Assembly: GCA_016715885.1 (NCBI GenBank)
Contig: JADJXL010000006.1
Location: 1-64,000, forward strand
Origin: Polyangiaceae bacterium
GTDB lineage: Bacteria; Myxococcota_A; Polyangia; Polyangiales; Polyangiaceae
Length of the DNA stretch: 64,000 bases
Direction: 5' to 3'
Translations under genes and position numbers: made by a program
Notes under the pieces: model-generated
The model's input: the letters and a program-made list of their open reading frames with translations, nothing else
Databases searched by the model: none
What the model was told of the DNA's origin: nothing
In this document: piece by piece, positions 10,819 through 20,237 of the stretch
Layout of the letters: the number at the start of each line of letters is the position of its first letter
How positions within the stretch are numbered: position 1 is the stretch's first letter

Positions 10819-10899
10819 GCGGACAGATGTACATGCAATGGCGAAGTTGCGGCTAGAATACGGCTGACATGGTGCGATTGTGCGTGGACAGATGTCCGC
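10819..10899 (-). promoter_or_regulatory. Paired 16-bp dyads (pair 2)
   Basis: Sites at 10819-10834 and 10884-10899, starts 65 bp apart, same orientation as pair 1. On the minus strand TATTCTAG lies between them at the same offset as TCTAG in pair 1, a possible -10 element. Downstream gene: the unknown gene ending at 10097. Confidence 0.7.
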
Positions 10900-10940
10900 A
10901 AGTGGCAGCACCTCGTCGCAAAGCCATTGGCCGCACACCT

Positions 10941-12152
10941 CTACCACGTCATCTTTCCGCCAATTCCACAAGGACTTCCTTTTGCATCCTTCGATCGCTC
11001 GATCAGCGTTCGAAGCTTCTGCACAGGAACTGCATAGTTCATCGACGTTGCCGTTACCTTCCAGTCTGCCACTCCGATAACCTCGCCTCCGGTAAGCAAC
11101 ACTGGACCGCCACTGTTACCAGGCTCGATGCGTGCATCGACGCCGTAATACTCTTTCTCATCTGGACCAATTGCACGACTGGTCACGCTGCCTTGAGTCA
11201 CAGACCAGAATTCGCTATAGGTTCCCTTGCCAGGATGTCCAATTACGAAAATTCGTGTTGTTTGTGGAATGCTGTCAGTGGATGAAAGTCGCAAATACTC
11301 GGTACCTTGTTTTGCTATTTTTATTACCGCGAGATCGTTCTCTTTGTCCTCGGCAAGACAAAGCACTTGCTCGAACTTTGACGTGTCCAGTAATTTTACC
11401 GCGATCCGGTGATCCAAACCGTCATCAACTTGCCGAATAACGTGATGTGCCGTCGCGATCAACCCGTCAGCGGAGACGAAAAAGCCCGTGCCTTGCGAAG
11501 TTTTGCCCTCAATGTGAATGATGTCGTTTCCCTTGAATGCATACGATTCAATGAGCACAACAGCTGATTTCCACCGTGCAATCAACTCCCCACTTGGGGC
11601 TAGGGTCTCGAGCCCGCGACCGCTCGTGGGAGGAGGCTGAGCGATATCAGAATTAGAGGGAGGAACTGCGGTACCATTAGAGTCTCGCCGCACAAAATAA
11701 AATGCAGCCAGTCCAGTGAGTACCAATGCTGCGACTAGCAAAGGCAGCAGCAATCGCTGCCCTGCCGACTGCGGTGCAGACGCACCAGTTGTTTGCTTGC
11801 TCAGAGGCGACGTGATCGGTGTAGACGGTGCAGGTTGCAAGACCGCTCCCTGCGAAACAATGCGTGGCGTTTCAGTCTCAACGTTCTGGGTCAATGGTGG
11901 CTGAGCTGGTGGGCTTGGTAGAGGTGTATTGGTAGTCATCCATGAAGGCTTCGCAGTCCCCGCGGCCGAAGCAGGATTCGCTGCTGGGGCAGGTGCTGGG
12001 GTCGGCGATTGCGTGGTGGAAACGGATGCAGGCGCTGATATCCCGGACGCTGCCGCAGAAGCCAGCGCAAATGGCGTGCCACAGGACGAGCACTGTCGCG
12101 CAGTGCCTGGACTGTCATGCTTGCATTTCGGGCACGTGATTGTTCCCCACAT
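10941..12152 (-). CDS. Zinc-ribbon, membrane-anchored trypsin-like protease
   Basis: 403 residues. Zinc ribbon at the N-terminus (CPKC at 7-10, CSSC at 21-24), long Pro/Ala/Ser linker, one membrane segment at about 133-154 (LLLPLLVAALVLTGLAAF), then a DegP/S1C-type protease domain: TAHHV with His237, ENDLAVI with Asp273, PGNSGGP with Ser347. All three catalytic residues are present; no PDZ domain follows. The zinc ribbon faces the cytosol and the protease lies across the membrane. Last gene of the vWA-PP2C-kinase operon, 6 bp after the Cys-rich gene, so it is probably the output protease of that signalling set. The protease call is firm; its substrate is unknown. Confidence 0.85.
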   Translation of the reverse strand: MWGTITCPKCKHDSPGTARQCSSCGTPFALASAAASGISAPASVSTTQSPTPAPAPAANPASAAGTAKPSWMTTNTPLPSPPAQPPLTQNVETETPRIVSQGAVLQPAPSTPITSPLSKQTTGASAPQSAGQRLLLPLLVAALVLTGLAAFYFVRRDSNGTAVPPSNSDIAQPPPTSGRGLETLAPSGELIARWKSAVVLIESYAFKGNDIIHIEGKTSQGTGFFVSADGLIATAHHVIRQVDDGLDHRIAVKLLDTSKFEQVLCLAEDKENDLAVIKIAKQGTEYLRLSSTDSIPQTTRIFVIGHPGKGTYSEFWSVTQGSVTSRAIGPDEKEYYGVDARIEPGNSGGPVLLTGGEVIGVADWKVTATSMNYAVPVQKLRTLIERSKDAKGSPCGIGGKMTW

Positions 12153-12158
12153 TGGCGC

Positions 12159-12902
12159 TCAACCTCCATCTATGCGAAGCAGATCCCTGTGCATGAACCC
12201 GCGTTCGCTACCACAGCAGGGGCAGGTAACTTCTCGATACTTGTTGCCATTGTTATATTCCAAAATGCCGACGATATCCCCTGACTTACGCCTGCATTCC
12301 GTCTCCGAAAATGGCGTCTCATCTCCGCGACGAACAATGCACTTGTGATTCAGGGCACGCTCACAGTGCTGTACCGTTGCTCGCGCCCTCGCACATACGA
12401 ATTCCACACAAAGAAGACCATCACGACAATCACTATCTTCGTTGCACCCACCCCGCAGTAGCGCTCTCGGCCGCTCTAAGGGACGTGGCGCTGGCGCGTC
12501 GTCAGGAACCAATGCCGGTGCTACAAGCAAGTCGTCAGGAACCAATGCCGGTGGCGTTGGCACCTCAGCGGGAGTCGATGAAGTCGGGCCATCAACCGAC
12601 GATGCCGATGGCGCCATGTCGTCAACCGTTGGCGCCACATGGGGTGTCGAAGATGGGCTTGAAAATGCCGGGGTTGGTGATGAACAGATCCTATTAGAAC
12701 ACCTTAACCCTTCAATGCATTGATTAGATGCATCGCACGCCTCGCCCTCTAACAAAGTCAAAGAAGCGGGCACACATCGTGCCCCATCGCAAATTAGCTT
12801 GTCACCACATTGGGTATTTTGGCTGCATGTTCCGCCCCTTGCGCGACGTTGTTCGGGGGAAGTTGTTGATTTGTTTGATAACAACGAGCTACAAGCCTTC
12901 AA
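12159..12902 (-). CDS. Cys-rich protein with Dickkopf-like repeats
   Basis: 247 residues from a TTG that overlaps the kinase stop. Three Cys motifs of the same style: CSQNTQCGDKLICDGARC, CDASNQCIEGLRCSNRIC and CNEDSDCRDGLLCVEFVC, split by a Pro/Ser/Val linker with a repeated PALVPDD. The C-terminus adds a CPCC motif. Such disulfide-rich repeats are typical of secreted myxobacterial proteins, yet no signal peptide is visible. The preceding kinase ends in a membrane segment, so a one-base slip near 12905 could join the two into a receptor with an outside Cys-rich domain. Function unknown. Confidence 0.65.
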   Translation of the reverse strand: MKACSSLLSNKSTTSPEQRRARGGTCSQNTQCGDKLICDGARCVPASLTLLEGEACDASNQCIEGLRCSNRICSSPTPAFSSPSSTPHVAPTVDDMAPSASSVDGPTSSTPAEVPTPPALVPDDLLVAPALVPDDAPAPRPLERPRALLRGGCNEDSDCRDGLLCVEFVCARARATVQHCERALNHKCIVRRGDETPFSETECRRKSGDIVGILEYNNGNKYREVTCPCCGSERGFMHRDLLRIDGG

Positions 12903-14276
12903 TAGGAAGGCAGAAATCCGATAACTACTAAAATGACGGCAACCCTCGAGAAAATGCTCCGGCGTTGAGATAATGCTCCTCCTGGGGGAGTGCTTGTAAG
13001 CGTCTGCGACTGCGTATTAGATGTTGCTGACGTCGCGGTCGGCGTTGGCGGCGGGGTGAGCCACGGCGGTACCGGTTGCTGACCCGATTGGGCAGCACCT
13101 GGCCGTGGCGGCAGCGGTTGCTGACCCGATTGGGCAGCACCTGGCCGTGGCGGTAACGGTTGCGGCTGTTGAAGCCAAGGTGGAAGTGGTGCCGCATGTG
13201 CCTTCGCGCTCGTTGACGATCCCATGAAGGTTGCAACCGAAGTGGAAGCACTCGAAACTGTAGCGGTTGGCCCCACAGCGATTGGTGGTGGGGTTGGAGT
13301 AGTTGATGTCGGTCTATGAAGAAACCAGTCGTTCTTGTTAAACGTCTGCACCGGTTGCGCCGGCGCGATAATTTCGTCGAGAGGCTTTGCTTTATTGGGT
13401 GCTCCGCGACAGGCGCCAACAAGAGCATCGGAAAGTTGCTTAAAATCTTGCCCTAGTTTGCTGAGATAATCGAAAAATGCCGTCGCTTTTTTACCAAGTT
13501 CGAAGTCCTTCGGATCAAAAAGAATGCCGTCTCGTCCTGCGCAATTGCGATAGTCCCAAAGCCCTGGGTCGCGGGCGAATGCAAGAATGGTCGTGTAAAT
13601 CGCCACGCCGGAGAAAGCGTCGATGTCCATGGTCTTTGTTTTAATCGCGTCAGCTCGCATTGGATGTTGGAAAGCTGGGTGGCCAGCATTAGCCTCCGGT
13701 TTCCCTACGAGATTTGGCACAACCACGGTATCATAATCAATCAAACGCAACGTCGGTCCTCCAGAGTCATCATTAACAAGAACGTTCTCGTGTTGGAGAT
13801 CGCCGTGTGCAATGTGGTTTGCTCGCAGATCGGACAGCATGCGGCGCCACGCCTCAGCAAGGGCAACGAGTCGATGTGGATCGCGAAGGTTATTTTTCGA
13901 TGAAAGTCTTCAAGGGAGCACCACGCACCCACTCGAGCTGCACAATCGGATACTCACGCCCTTCTACACGAATACCCTGTTTATGAAATGCGAAATGCGC
14001 AAAATATGATAACTTATTTTGCTGGAGGTACGCACTCACCTCGGCATATTGAGTCGCGGCATCTCCGATATCCATTGTGAAACATTTAACCGCATAATCT
14101 TTGCCCCCAGAATTCACTCGAAAAACGGACGCAAATCCGCCATTCCACGTCTTTGGCATTCCGAGAGGAGGCCCGCGCTCCGCCACACCCGCCTTGAGTT
14201 CAGGGACGAGAAAAGCCTTGGCTCCGTGCATCACGGCGTCCTGATACTTTGCGCGCGTCGGAAAGACCTGTGTCAT
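12899..14276 (-). pseudogene. TerY-P-type protein kinase, split by a one-base frameshift
   Basis: First part (14276-13890): glycine-rich loop NGGFASVFRV at 45-54, VAIK-type Lys64 in YAVKC, hinge VQLEWVRG. Second part (from 13840): catalytic loop HGDLQHENVLV and the DFG-equivalent LIDYD. The frames join at a run of five A near 13900: with four, the text reads TFIENNLRDPHRLVALAEAW into the second part. The C-terminal half is a Pro/Gln-rich linker with a duplicated PPRPGAAQSGQQP unit, ending in one membrane segment (VAVILVVIGFL). It lies between the PP2C gene and the Cys-rich gene. The HGD and LIDYD loops fit kinases of the vWA/PP2C triad. The break is probably a homopolymer error. Confidence 0.75.
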
Positions 14277-14280
14277 TGCG

Positions 14281-15876
14281 TCATTGCGTCAGATTGCTGG
14301 AATCGATTTGTATTTGACAACGATTGAACTTGTCGGCTGATCTTATGTGATGCTCCGTCACCCGATACTCCGCCTTCTGGAGCAGTTTCCCCCGCATTCT
14401 GTCGCCATCCTTGTCATCATAGACAGGTTCTTGCGCCTCAAACTGGTGTTGGGCATCTTTGGGATTTGCACCGTATTTTTTTTGTGAGCAATCGACCCAG
14501 CCAGCTATGGTCACATTGGTCACTGTGGAGGCACTTGCACTTGGGATTGATGAGGAAACGCTTGCATCGCGACGGGAGACTGTTGCAGTGGGTGGCGTGC
14601 CTCGAGAGGGAGCGGTTGTCGCGTTTCCCGAACTTGGTGTTACTGGAGCCGAATTTTGTGCTGAACCTCGTGTCTGGATCCAAAAAGAAACAAGCACTGA
14701 GACCACGGCTGAGACCACGGCCGAGACAAACATGATATTAGGGTAGCTAGGAGCTCTCCCCTTGGTGTCAGACTTATTGCGTTTAGGCTCGGCCAGTTCA
14801 ATGGGTTCGTCCAGTGTCGACACTTTCCTGGACGAGGGTTTTCGAGCTGCATGGTACGCGGGCGATGGTTCGGCGAGTTTGGTAGATTCGTCCAGCGTCG
14901 ATTCTTTCCTTGTAGGAGGTTTTCGAGTCGTATGGTATGCGGGCAGTGATTGCGCAGCCGATGTCTTTGCGATCGACTTCTGCTGATGATCTTGTTCGCG
15001 CGTGAAAGATCGGGAGGGCTCCGTTGCGCTCTGTACGAAATTTACATCGGTATCTGGTTCCTTCTCCATTCTGACGACAAGCAGCGTGACATCATCGTTC
15101 TCCATTCTATTCGCATCGCGTTCCTGATCTACGAGCTGGAGTAGCTCGTCTTCTGATGCGATCTGGCTAATGCGATTCCACACTGGCATTCCAGCTTCAT
15201 GTCGCTGGAGCAACCATTTTGCCAATGCATCGGTCGCCAAAATGAAGACGTCTTCCGTCGTGGCGTTGTCCTTCCAAATATTGATTTCCGGCTCTGGATC
15301 GGACGGGGTGCTGAACAAACAGCGGGGAGTCGAATTGAAGCCGGCGCTCGACTCCAGCGGCAATGATCGCAACAAATTGTTCCCACAAACTAGGAAAACG
15401 CATGCGTCCCCAATAGTCACTGCAGACCATTCCACGAGGTCGTTCTTGTGCTCAACCGCAATCCCACAGAATGTAGCGGCGCCGCGACGCCCCTGATTAT
15501 TCCACCATGCTCCACCTGCCGCAGCTTCCGCTTGGCGCTTGCGCCACTGTTCTCTTGGACCAGCGAGCCATCTTGTAAGTTCTCTTTTCGTTGGTAATCC
15601 GCTCGTACAGGCCGCGTCTACAAGAAACTGCGCCCACGGGCCTGGGAGAAACGACACGGAGGCTCCGTCCGCTACTGCGTAAACGCGAGCGGTATCATTG
15701 CCGGCCCCCGCATCGTCGCTCGTGGCCTTAGCTTCGCCTTTCTTGCCAATGCGCAGAAGCCGATGCCGAACCACGAGCGCCGTTCGCGACGATGAGCTAG
15801 ACGCTTCTCTCAAGGAACGGTCTCCCTCTTGCGTGGTGTTTGAGTGCGATCCCCCGTTCCCCTGGGCATGTATCAT
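14281..15876 (-). CDS. PP2C-family protein phosphatase with a C-terminal membrane segment
   Basis: 531 residues. PP2C motifs in order: YAVADGAS (metal Asp70-Gly71), GIAVEH, IGDACVFLV, LATDALAKW and NDDVTLLVV, covering about residues 30-270. A linker carries a repeated block (SLPAYHTTRKPPTRKESTLDE, SPAYHAARKPSSRKVSTLDE) rich in Ser and Thr, possible phosphorylation targets. One membrane segment (FVSAVVSAVVSVLVSFWI) near 380-400 and a short outside domain follow. It overlaps the vWA gene by 4 bp and is 4 bp from the kinase. In the vWA/PP2C/kinase (TerY-P) triad the phosphatase opposes the kinase; that role here is by analogy. Confidence 0.82.
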   Translation of the reverse strand: MIHAQGNGGSHSNTTQEGDRSLREASSSSSRTALVVRHRLLRIGKKGEAKATSDDAGAGNDTARVYAVADGASVSFLPGPWAQFLVDAACTSGLPTKRELTRWLAGPREQWRKRQAEAAAGGAWWNNQGRRGAATFCGIAVEHKNDLVEWSAVTIGDACVFLVCGNNLLRSLPLESSAGFNSTPRCLFSTPSDPEPEINIWKDNATTEDVFILATDALAKWLLQRHEAGMPVWNRISQIASEDELLQLVDQERDANRMENDDVTLLVVRMEKEPDTDVNFVQSATEPSRSFTREQDHQQKSIAKTSAAQSLPAYHTTRKPPTRKESTLDESTKLAEPSPAYHAARKPSSRKVSTLDEPIELAEPKRNKSDTKGRAPSYPNIMFVSAVVSAVVSVLVSFWIQTRGSAQNSAPVTPSSGNATTAPSRGTPPTATVSRRDASVSSSIPSASASTVTNVTIAGWVDCSQKKYGANPKDAQHQFEAQEPVYDDKDGDRMRGKLLQKAEYRVTEHHIRSADKFNRCQIQIDSSNLTQ

Positions 15877-16799
15877 CTTCCCGTGGGGTTACTACCGAAC
15901 GCAAGCAATCGCACGAGTGTTTCGGCGTCCGCGTTATAGATGAATCCTCGTGACGACGGCGAGACGTTAAAACCTTGCGCGGCGGCTGATGCCTGGAGTG
16001 GTGCTGGCAGGACAGACGACATGCGAAATAAGAATTTCGCATACTCGTCGGGCAAAGCGCCCTCTGCATCTGGAAGAGAAATAGCGTGACCCTTCCGTTG
16101 CGAAATGTGTACATTCAGAAGGAGAGCAGAGCCATCCGACGTTTTTAGATTGGATATTGCTTGGGCGGCTGTCGCCGCCCGACCAGCATCATCTGGTGCT
16201 CCATCGGTGATATTGATGATTACTGGAGGGAAGCTATTCTCATGAGAGGCAACCCATTCACGTACCCAACCTGCGCCAAGTTCGAACGCGTCTGCCATTG
16301 GTGTAGAACCATCTGCTATGGGGTCCACCCAAACTGGGAAAGGCATTTCCATGTCCACCAGACCACCTGCACCGTCAGGGACTTTTTGCTTTACCGTATC
16401 GACTCGTTGTGGTGATACCGCAACATCTGCGATCGAAACGAGCCCCTTGCCCTGCAATGTACCACGGAATGCAGATCCAATTTGTCGTCCGTATCCAACC
16501 ACACCGAGATCACATCGTGGCGAAATTACGTCACCCTTCTGCGCTGCGAGTGCGATTTCACGAATCACTCGGTTTACGGCCATCGCGCATGCTCCGTCCT
16601 TTCGACTGAAGGGATCTGCGGCATTGGGTTGCGCACCGTTGAAGCCTTCATCCATGGAACCGGATTGATCGATCAGGATCAAGATGCATCCAGGCGTGCT
16701 TTTCGAGAAAAGTTGCTTGTACACGTCGCCCTCCAAGATTCTGCCGTAGCCTTGCCGACACCTCTCAGGTCCCCTACTCGCGTACTTTTCACGAGTCAA
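15873..16799 (-). CDS. TerY-like von Willebrand A protein
   Basis: 308 residues, cytosolic, no signal peptide. Complete MIDAS metal site: DQSGSM (Asp44, Ser46, Ser48), Thr165 in DGSTPMADAF, Asp198 in NITDGAPD. The length and the start of the operon fit TerY-type vWA proteins, which pair with a PP2C phosphatase and a kinase. First gene of the minus-strand operon 16799-10941; its 3' end overlaps the phosphatase by 4 bp (ATGA). No dyad pair lies directly upstream; the nearest site is at 17059. It is not accompanied by terB, terC, terD or terZ genes, so this is the signalling triad alone. Confidence 0.85.
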   Translation of the reverse strand: MTREKYASRGPERCRQGYGRILEGDVYKQLFSKSTPGCILILIDQSGSMDEGFNGAQPNAADPFSRKDGACAMAVNRVIREIALAAQKGDVISPRCDLGVVGYGRQIGSAFRGTLQGKGLVSIADVAVSPQRVDTVKQKVPDGAGGLVDMEMPFPVWVDPIADGSTPMADAFELGAGWVREWVASHENSFPPVIINITDGAPDDAGRAATAAQAISNLKTSDGSALLLNVHISQRKGHAISLPDAEGALPDEYAKFLFRMSSVLPAPLQASAAAQGFNVSPSSRGFIYNADAETLVRLLAFGSNPTGR

Positions 16800-17346
16800 G
16801 AGAGATGGGAGTCAGTTATCTAAGATTTTCCTTTTGTGCCGCATCGCACCCAACCCCGCCTGCGTGTCGACTTGTCATGCGCTATGGACATATCTTGCTA
16901 TCAGCAGTGGCGAGCCTTTAAGCAGTGTATTCCGCCCGCATTGAAATTTGAGTAAACTCGAGCTACGCATATTGTCGTATTGCTGATAGGAGCAAGCCGT
17001 GCCTTGCATCATATGTACACGAAACGATTCGGACAAATTCAAACCGCTGGACATCTATTGTGTACATCTGTACACAACGAAGTCGGCCTGTGCGTTTGCC
17101 GTTTGCTTCGTTTCCTGCTGGGGTCTCGGCCGGTTATGCATGGTTGGTTGACGCGATGCATTGGGCAGGACCCCCCTTTGGCTGGGCAGCACCGGGCCGG
17201 GATGGCGGGGACCAGCGACGCATCAGCGACAATCTTGACCGGGATGCGCGGATCACCGTAACAGGGCGTTACTTTCTTCCTTGACACCAAACCTGCGGAG
17301 GTTTGACATGGTCCCTATCTTGGCAGAATAGTGAGAAGGGTGCGTT
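16800..17346. other. Intergenic region, divergent promoters
   Basis: No gene seen. The half next to the vWA gene is A+T-richer than its surroundings. It holds a perfect dyad site at 17059-17074 with a half-site near 17013 and a short hairpin CAAACCT-gcgg-AGGTTTG at 17288-17305. TTGACA at 17303-17308 is followed 17 bp later by GAATAG, a weak sigma-70-like promoter ahead of the gene at 17347. Confidence 0.5.
17059..17074 (+). promoter_or_regulatory. Single perfect 16-bp dyad
   Basis: GTGTACATCTGTACAC: both 7-bp arms are exact complements, the best copy of the family. A half-site (ATGTACAC) lies about 45 bp before it, so this may be a decayed pair. Confidence 0.65.
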
Positions 17347-17544
17347 ATGGAGATCTTTCTAGTAGGGATTTGGATCGGTCTCGGCGTCACGTCGTTCAAA
17401 TATCTTTTCTTTGGGGACTCAAGCGAGAAGATGGCGCCGATCCTATATGTGGTATCCGCCGCATTTGGCCCGTTATTCATCGGGCTGGCCTTGATCAAGC
17501 TCGTGGCCAAAGGGTTTGAGTGGCTCTTCAAGGGTCGAGTCTGA
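17347..17544 (+). CDS. Small two-span membrane protein
   Basis: 65 residues from an ATG with GAGAAGG upstream. Two hydrophobic helices (EIFLVGIWIGLGVTSFKYLFF and LYVVSAAFGPLFIGLALIKLVA) with a short charged loop between, and a basic tail. No family recognised. It lies between the TerY-P operon and a lipoprotein gene on the same strand; too small for a functional call. Confidence 0.55.
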   Translation: MEIFLVGIWIGLGVTSFKYLFFGDSSEKMAPILYVVSAAFGPLFIGLALIKLVAKGFEWLFKGRV

Positions 17545-17755
17545 ATTGTGCATTGACGTTCGATCGATCCAGCAAGAGCCCGCCAAAGGCTGCCGTGTCG
17601 CCGCTCCCGCCATGCAAAGCCGAGCCGTTTCTCTCGGCCGCCCGAGCCTCGCTGCGACGGTAGAGCACGACCAAACACTTTACATGGGCCGCAACTGGCT
17701 CAACGTACGGTCGTCCGTGTTGACGAGGGCCCGAGGCTCCTGTCTACTGGCGCGA

Positions 17756-18184
17756 ATGAAGTGCCTCGTGATACTGATTTCAAGCATTTGCCTGGCGGGC
17801 TGCGGACCGGATTGGAGCGGAAAATTCGAGGGGAAGCTTTCGCAAACAGGAACGTGTTCCGATGGCTCATCCGTCCCCGCCTCGACCACGGCCGTCAGCC
17901 TGACGCTGAAAGACGATGGCGACACCGTCACCTGGGAAGCTCCATGCGGAGCGACTGCGATTGCCAACGTCGATGGCGATGTTGCCAACGTGCGTCAGTA
18001 TAGTTGTCCGGCGCAGACCCAAACCGATGGCACCACCATCGCGACCACGGTTACGGACGGAAAGCTGACGTTGAACGACAACATCCTGGAGGTGGAGTTC
18101 GACCTCTCCCTGTCGCTCTCGGGCACGATTACGGGTACGTGCGACGTGGTCGCGGAAGGTTCGTTGAACCGGCTGGCAGAGTGA
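17756..18184 (+). CDS. Small lipoprotein
   Basis: 142 residues from the ATG at 17756; the frame is open upstream to 17516, but the signal peptide fixes this start. Lipobox SICLAGC gives Cys17 as lipidation site. The mature part is Thr/Ser/Asp-rich, with GKFEGKLSQTGTCSDG at the N-side and SLSLSGTITGTCDVVAEGSL at the end, a small beta-rich domain with paired Cys. Likely on the outer or inner membrane, facing the periplasm. No family recognised. Pair 3 of the dyads lies 57 bp after its stop. Confidence 0.75.
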   Translation: MKCLVILISSICLAGCGPDWSGKFEGKLSQTGTCSDGSSVPASTTAVSLTLKDDGDTVTWEAPCGATAIANVDGDVANVRQYSCPAQTQTDGTTIATTVTDGKLTLNDNILEVEFDLSLSLSGTITGTCDVVAEGSLNRLAE

Positions 18185-18241
18185 TTTGGGGCATCAACCC
18201 CCAAATCGGTGGCGGGGATGTGCGAGGCGCGAAGCTTGGAT

Positions 18242-18322
18242 GCGGACAGATGTACATGCTCAGGTGAAAGTAGTCTACTAGTTGAGCCGATCTTGTGAGA
18301 TAATGTGTGGACAGATGTACAT
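18242..18322. promoter_or_regulatory. Paired 16-bp dyads (pair 3)
   Basis: Sites at 18242-18257 and 18307-18322, starts 65 bp apart, same orientation as the parA pair. They lie between the lipoprotein gene and the nucleosidase gene, about 245 bp before the latter. No minus-strand gene follows, unlike pairs 1 and 2. Confidence 0.65.
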
Positions 18323-18566
18323 GAGCTGGTGTGGCCACGCGGGAGAACCTACTCGAAGACGGCGGTCCCGTTCTGCCATGGAATACTGATACCGCAGTTT
18401 CGTGCCAACCGGATTCTCCATCAAAGCGGCAGCGCATCGATCATATCCGATTTTAAGCGGGAAATTTGTAGCGCCCCTGCGAGTACCGACCATCGATGCC
18501 AACGGTTTTTCTCGCCAGCCTACTCTGCCTTGACAAAATTTGTGCGCGCGCGTTTCATCAACGTCG

Positions 18567-20180
18567 ATGTCTCCTGTATCCTGGCTGAAGGCGTCAGATT
18601 GGAAAGGGAAAGTCGATGTTGGGATCATCACGATCCGAGCGGATGAGAACGATGCCGTATGTCGCCGATTCCCGAAAAAAATAGGCATCGTCAATGCGCG
18701 CCGTCAGTATAATTTACATTGCGTCAACCCCATTGCGCCCCATGGCTACACGGTTGCAATTCTTCGCTGTGCGGAGCAAGGGAACGGCGAGGCGCTCACG
18801 GCAGCGCGCGATCTGCTGGATGACCTCGCGCCGCGATGGCTTTTGGTAGTCGGCATTGCGGGAGGAGCACCAGGACACGGGTTCACCCTCGGGGACGTGG
18901 TGGTATCGACACACATCATCGACTTCAGTGTGGAGGCAGTCCTCCAGGACGGATCGCGCGAGTATGCGGTTGCGGGGGGCCGGTTGGCTGCCGACGCGTC
19001 CGCGCTTGCCGCCAATGTGGAGTCTCTGGAGGCGGAACTCGGTCCGTGGAACACGCAGGAAGCGATCATGCTGCCCCAACCTCCGGTGGAGCTCGAACGG
19101 GAGAACTTTTATGGTGACCCTGAGTGGCAAGCGAAGGTCACGAATTCTTTAGAGAAGTACTTCAAGCCCGCCGACCCGAATCGGCAACCCAAGGTGAAAG
19201 CGGCTGCAATCGCATCGAGTGATCGATTGGTCAAGAATACCGAACAGGTGCAGGTATGGCTGAAGGTCGCGCGACAATTCGTCGCGATCGAGATGGAATC
19301 GGCCGGCGTCTATCGTGCCGCGTATAGCACGAGACCACCGACGCCGTTCCTTGCGATCCGCGGCATTAGCGACATAGTTGGATTCAAGCGGGATGAGCGG
19401 TGGACCGCGTACGCATGTCACGCCGCGGCCTCGTTTGCGGTTTCACTTCTCCGCGCAGAGCTGATCCCGCCCGCCGACTCGCCGCCCATTGGGTCGGCAG
19501 TTAATCGCGAAGAGAGCCGCCATCGCATGATCGTCAGTCTGGTAGCGATATGTGCGATTGCGGGTGTGCTCATTGGTTTTTTCGCATTCGGCGGCGTCGA
19601 TATTGTGAAGATTCTGGTGCTTGCAGCGCTTTGGTTGGCAGTATCCGTGACGATTCGAATCTTTGCACCCACGACGTCCCATAGATGGCTTCGTGCGGTC
19701 AAGTGGGGGGCGCCTACGTTCTGCTTTGGGATGATTGCCGGTGCTATATTTAAGGACAGCCATAAACCAACCGAGGTCGTGCTCAACCCGCAACCTCCGC
19801 CAGCCCTCGGAAGCTCCGAACTCGCGCCTACGATTATCGGTCCCACAACCACGCAGAGCACAGAGTTTCCGGTCGACGCTGCTACGTCGCCTCCCGCCGA
19901 CGCATCGAGTTCCGTTCCATCGCCCAGAGCGATTCCAAGCGACGCGAAGTGCGCTTGCAATCTATGGCGAGAGCACGCCGCTTTGGACTGGCGACAAATT
20001 TTCGGCGACGAGTCGAAGACATGTACGGCAGAATTCGGCAAGGCATGCCGCGACAAGTTTAGGGCGTGTTGCAAGGAGAACGCTTGCTGGGGCAAATTGG
20101 CCCTCGTGCGCCCCTATGAGGATCTTGACATCAAGTGGAACGAGACGTGTCCACGGCCCGACGCGGGAGTGCAGCAATAA
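18567..20180 (+). CDS. Membrane-tethered purine-nucleoside phosphorylase/nucleosidase-like protein
   Basis: 537 residues from the ATG at 18567 (a TTG at 18540 is less likely). Residues 15-300 are a PNP/UDP-phosphorylase fold: LLVVGIAGG near 94-100, GDVVVSTHI, AAAIASSDRLVKN, AIEMESAGVYRAAY with the substrate-binding Met-Glu-Ser at 243-245, and AIRGISDIVGFKRDERW near 264. Three membrane segments follow (about 320-403), then a Pro/Ser linker and a Cys-rich C-terminal domain (CACNLW, CCKENACW). Nucleosidase domains of this group are often fused in bacterial conflict systems, where they may attack nucleotide-type signals. The fusion to membrane helices and an outside Cys domain suggests a sensor-effector. 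Activity is inferred from motifs. Confidence 0.75.
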   Translation: MSPVSWLKASDWKGKVDVGIITIRADENDAVCRRFPKKIGIVNARRQYNLHCVNPIAPHGYTVAILRCAEQGNGEALTAARDLLDDLAPRWLLVVGIAGGAPGHGFTLGDVVVSTHIIDFSVEAVLQDGSREYAVAGGRLAADASALAANVESLEAELGPWNTQEAIMLPQPPVELERENFYGDPEWQAKVTNSLEKYFKPADPNRQPKVKAAAIASSDRLVKNTEQVQVWLKVARQFVAIEMESAGVYRAAYSTRPPTPFLAIRGISDIVGFKRDERWTAYACHAAASFAVSLLRAELIPPADSPPIGSAVNREESRHRMIVSLVAICAIAGVLIGFFAFGGVDIVKILVLAALWLAVSVTIRIFAPTTSHRWLRAVKWGAPTFCFGMIAGAIFKDSHKPTEVVLNPQPPPALGSSELAPTIIGPTTTQSTEFPVDAATSPPADASSSVPSPRAIPSDAKCACNLWREHAALDWRQIFGDESKTCTAEFGKACRDKFRACCKENACWGKLALVRPYEDLDIKWNETCPRPDAGVQQ

Positions 20181-20237
20181 AGGGACAGCAACTCATTGGA
20201 ACAGCGAACAGATGGCTAATGGTGCATTTGAGTTGAA

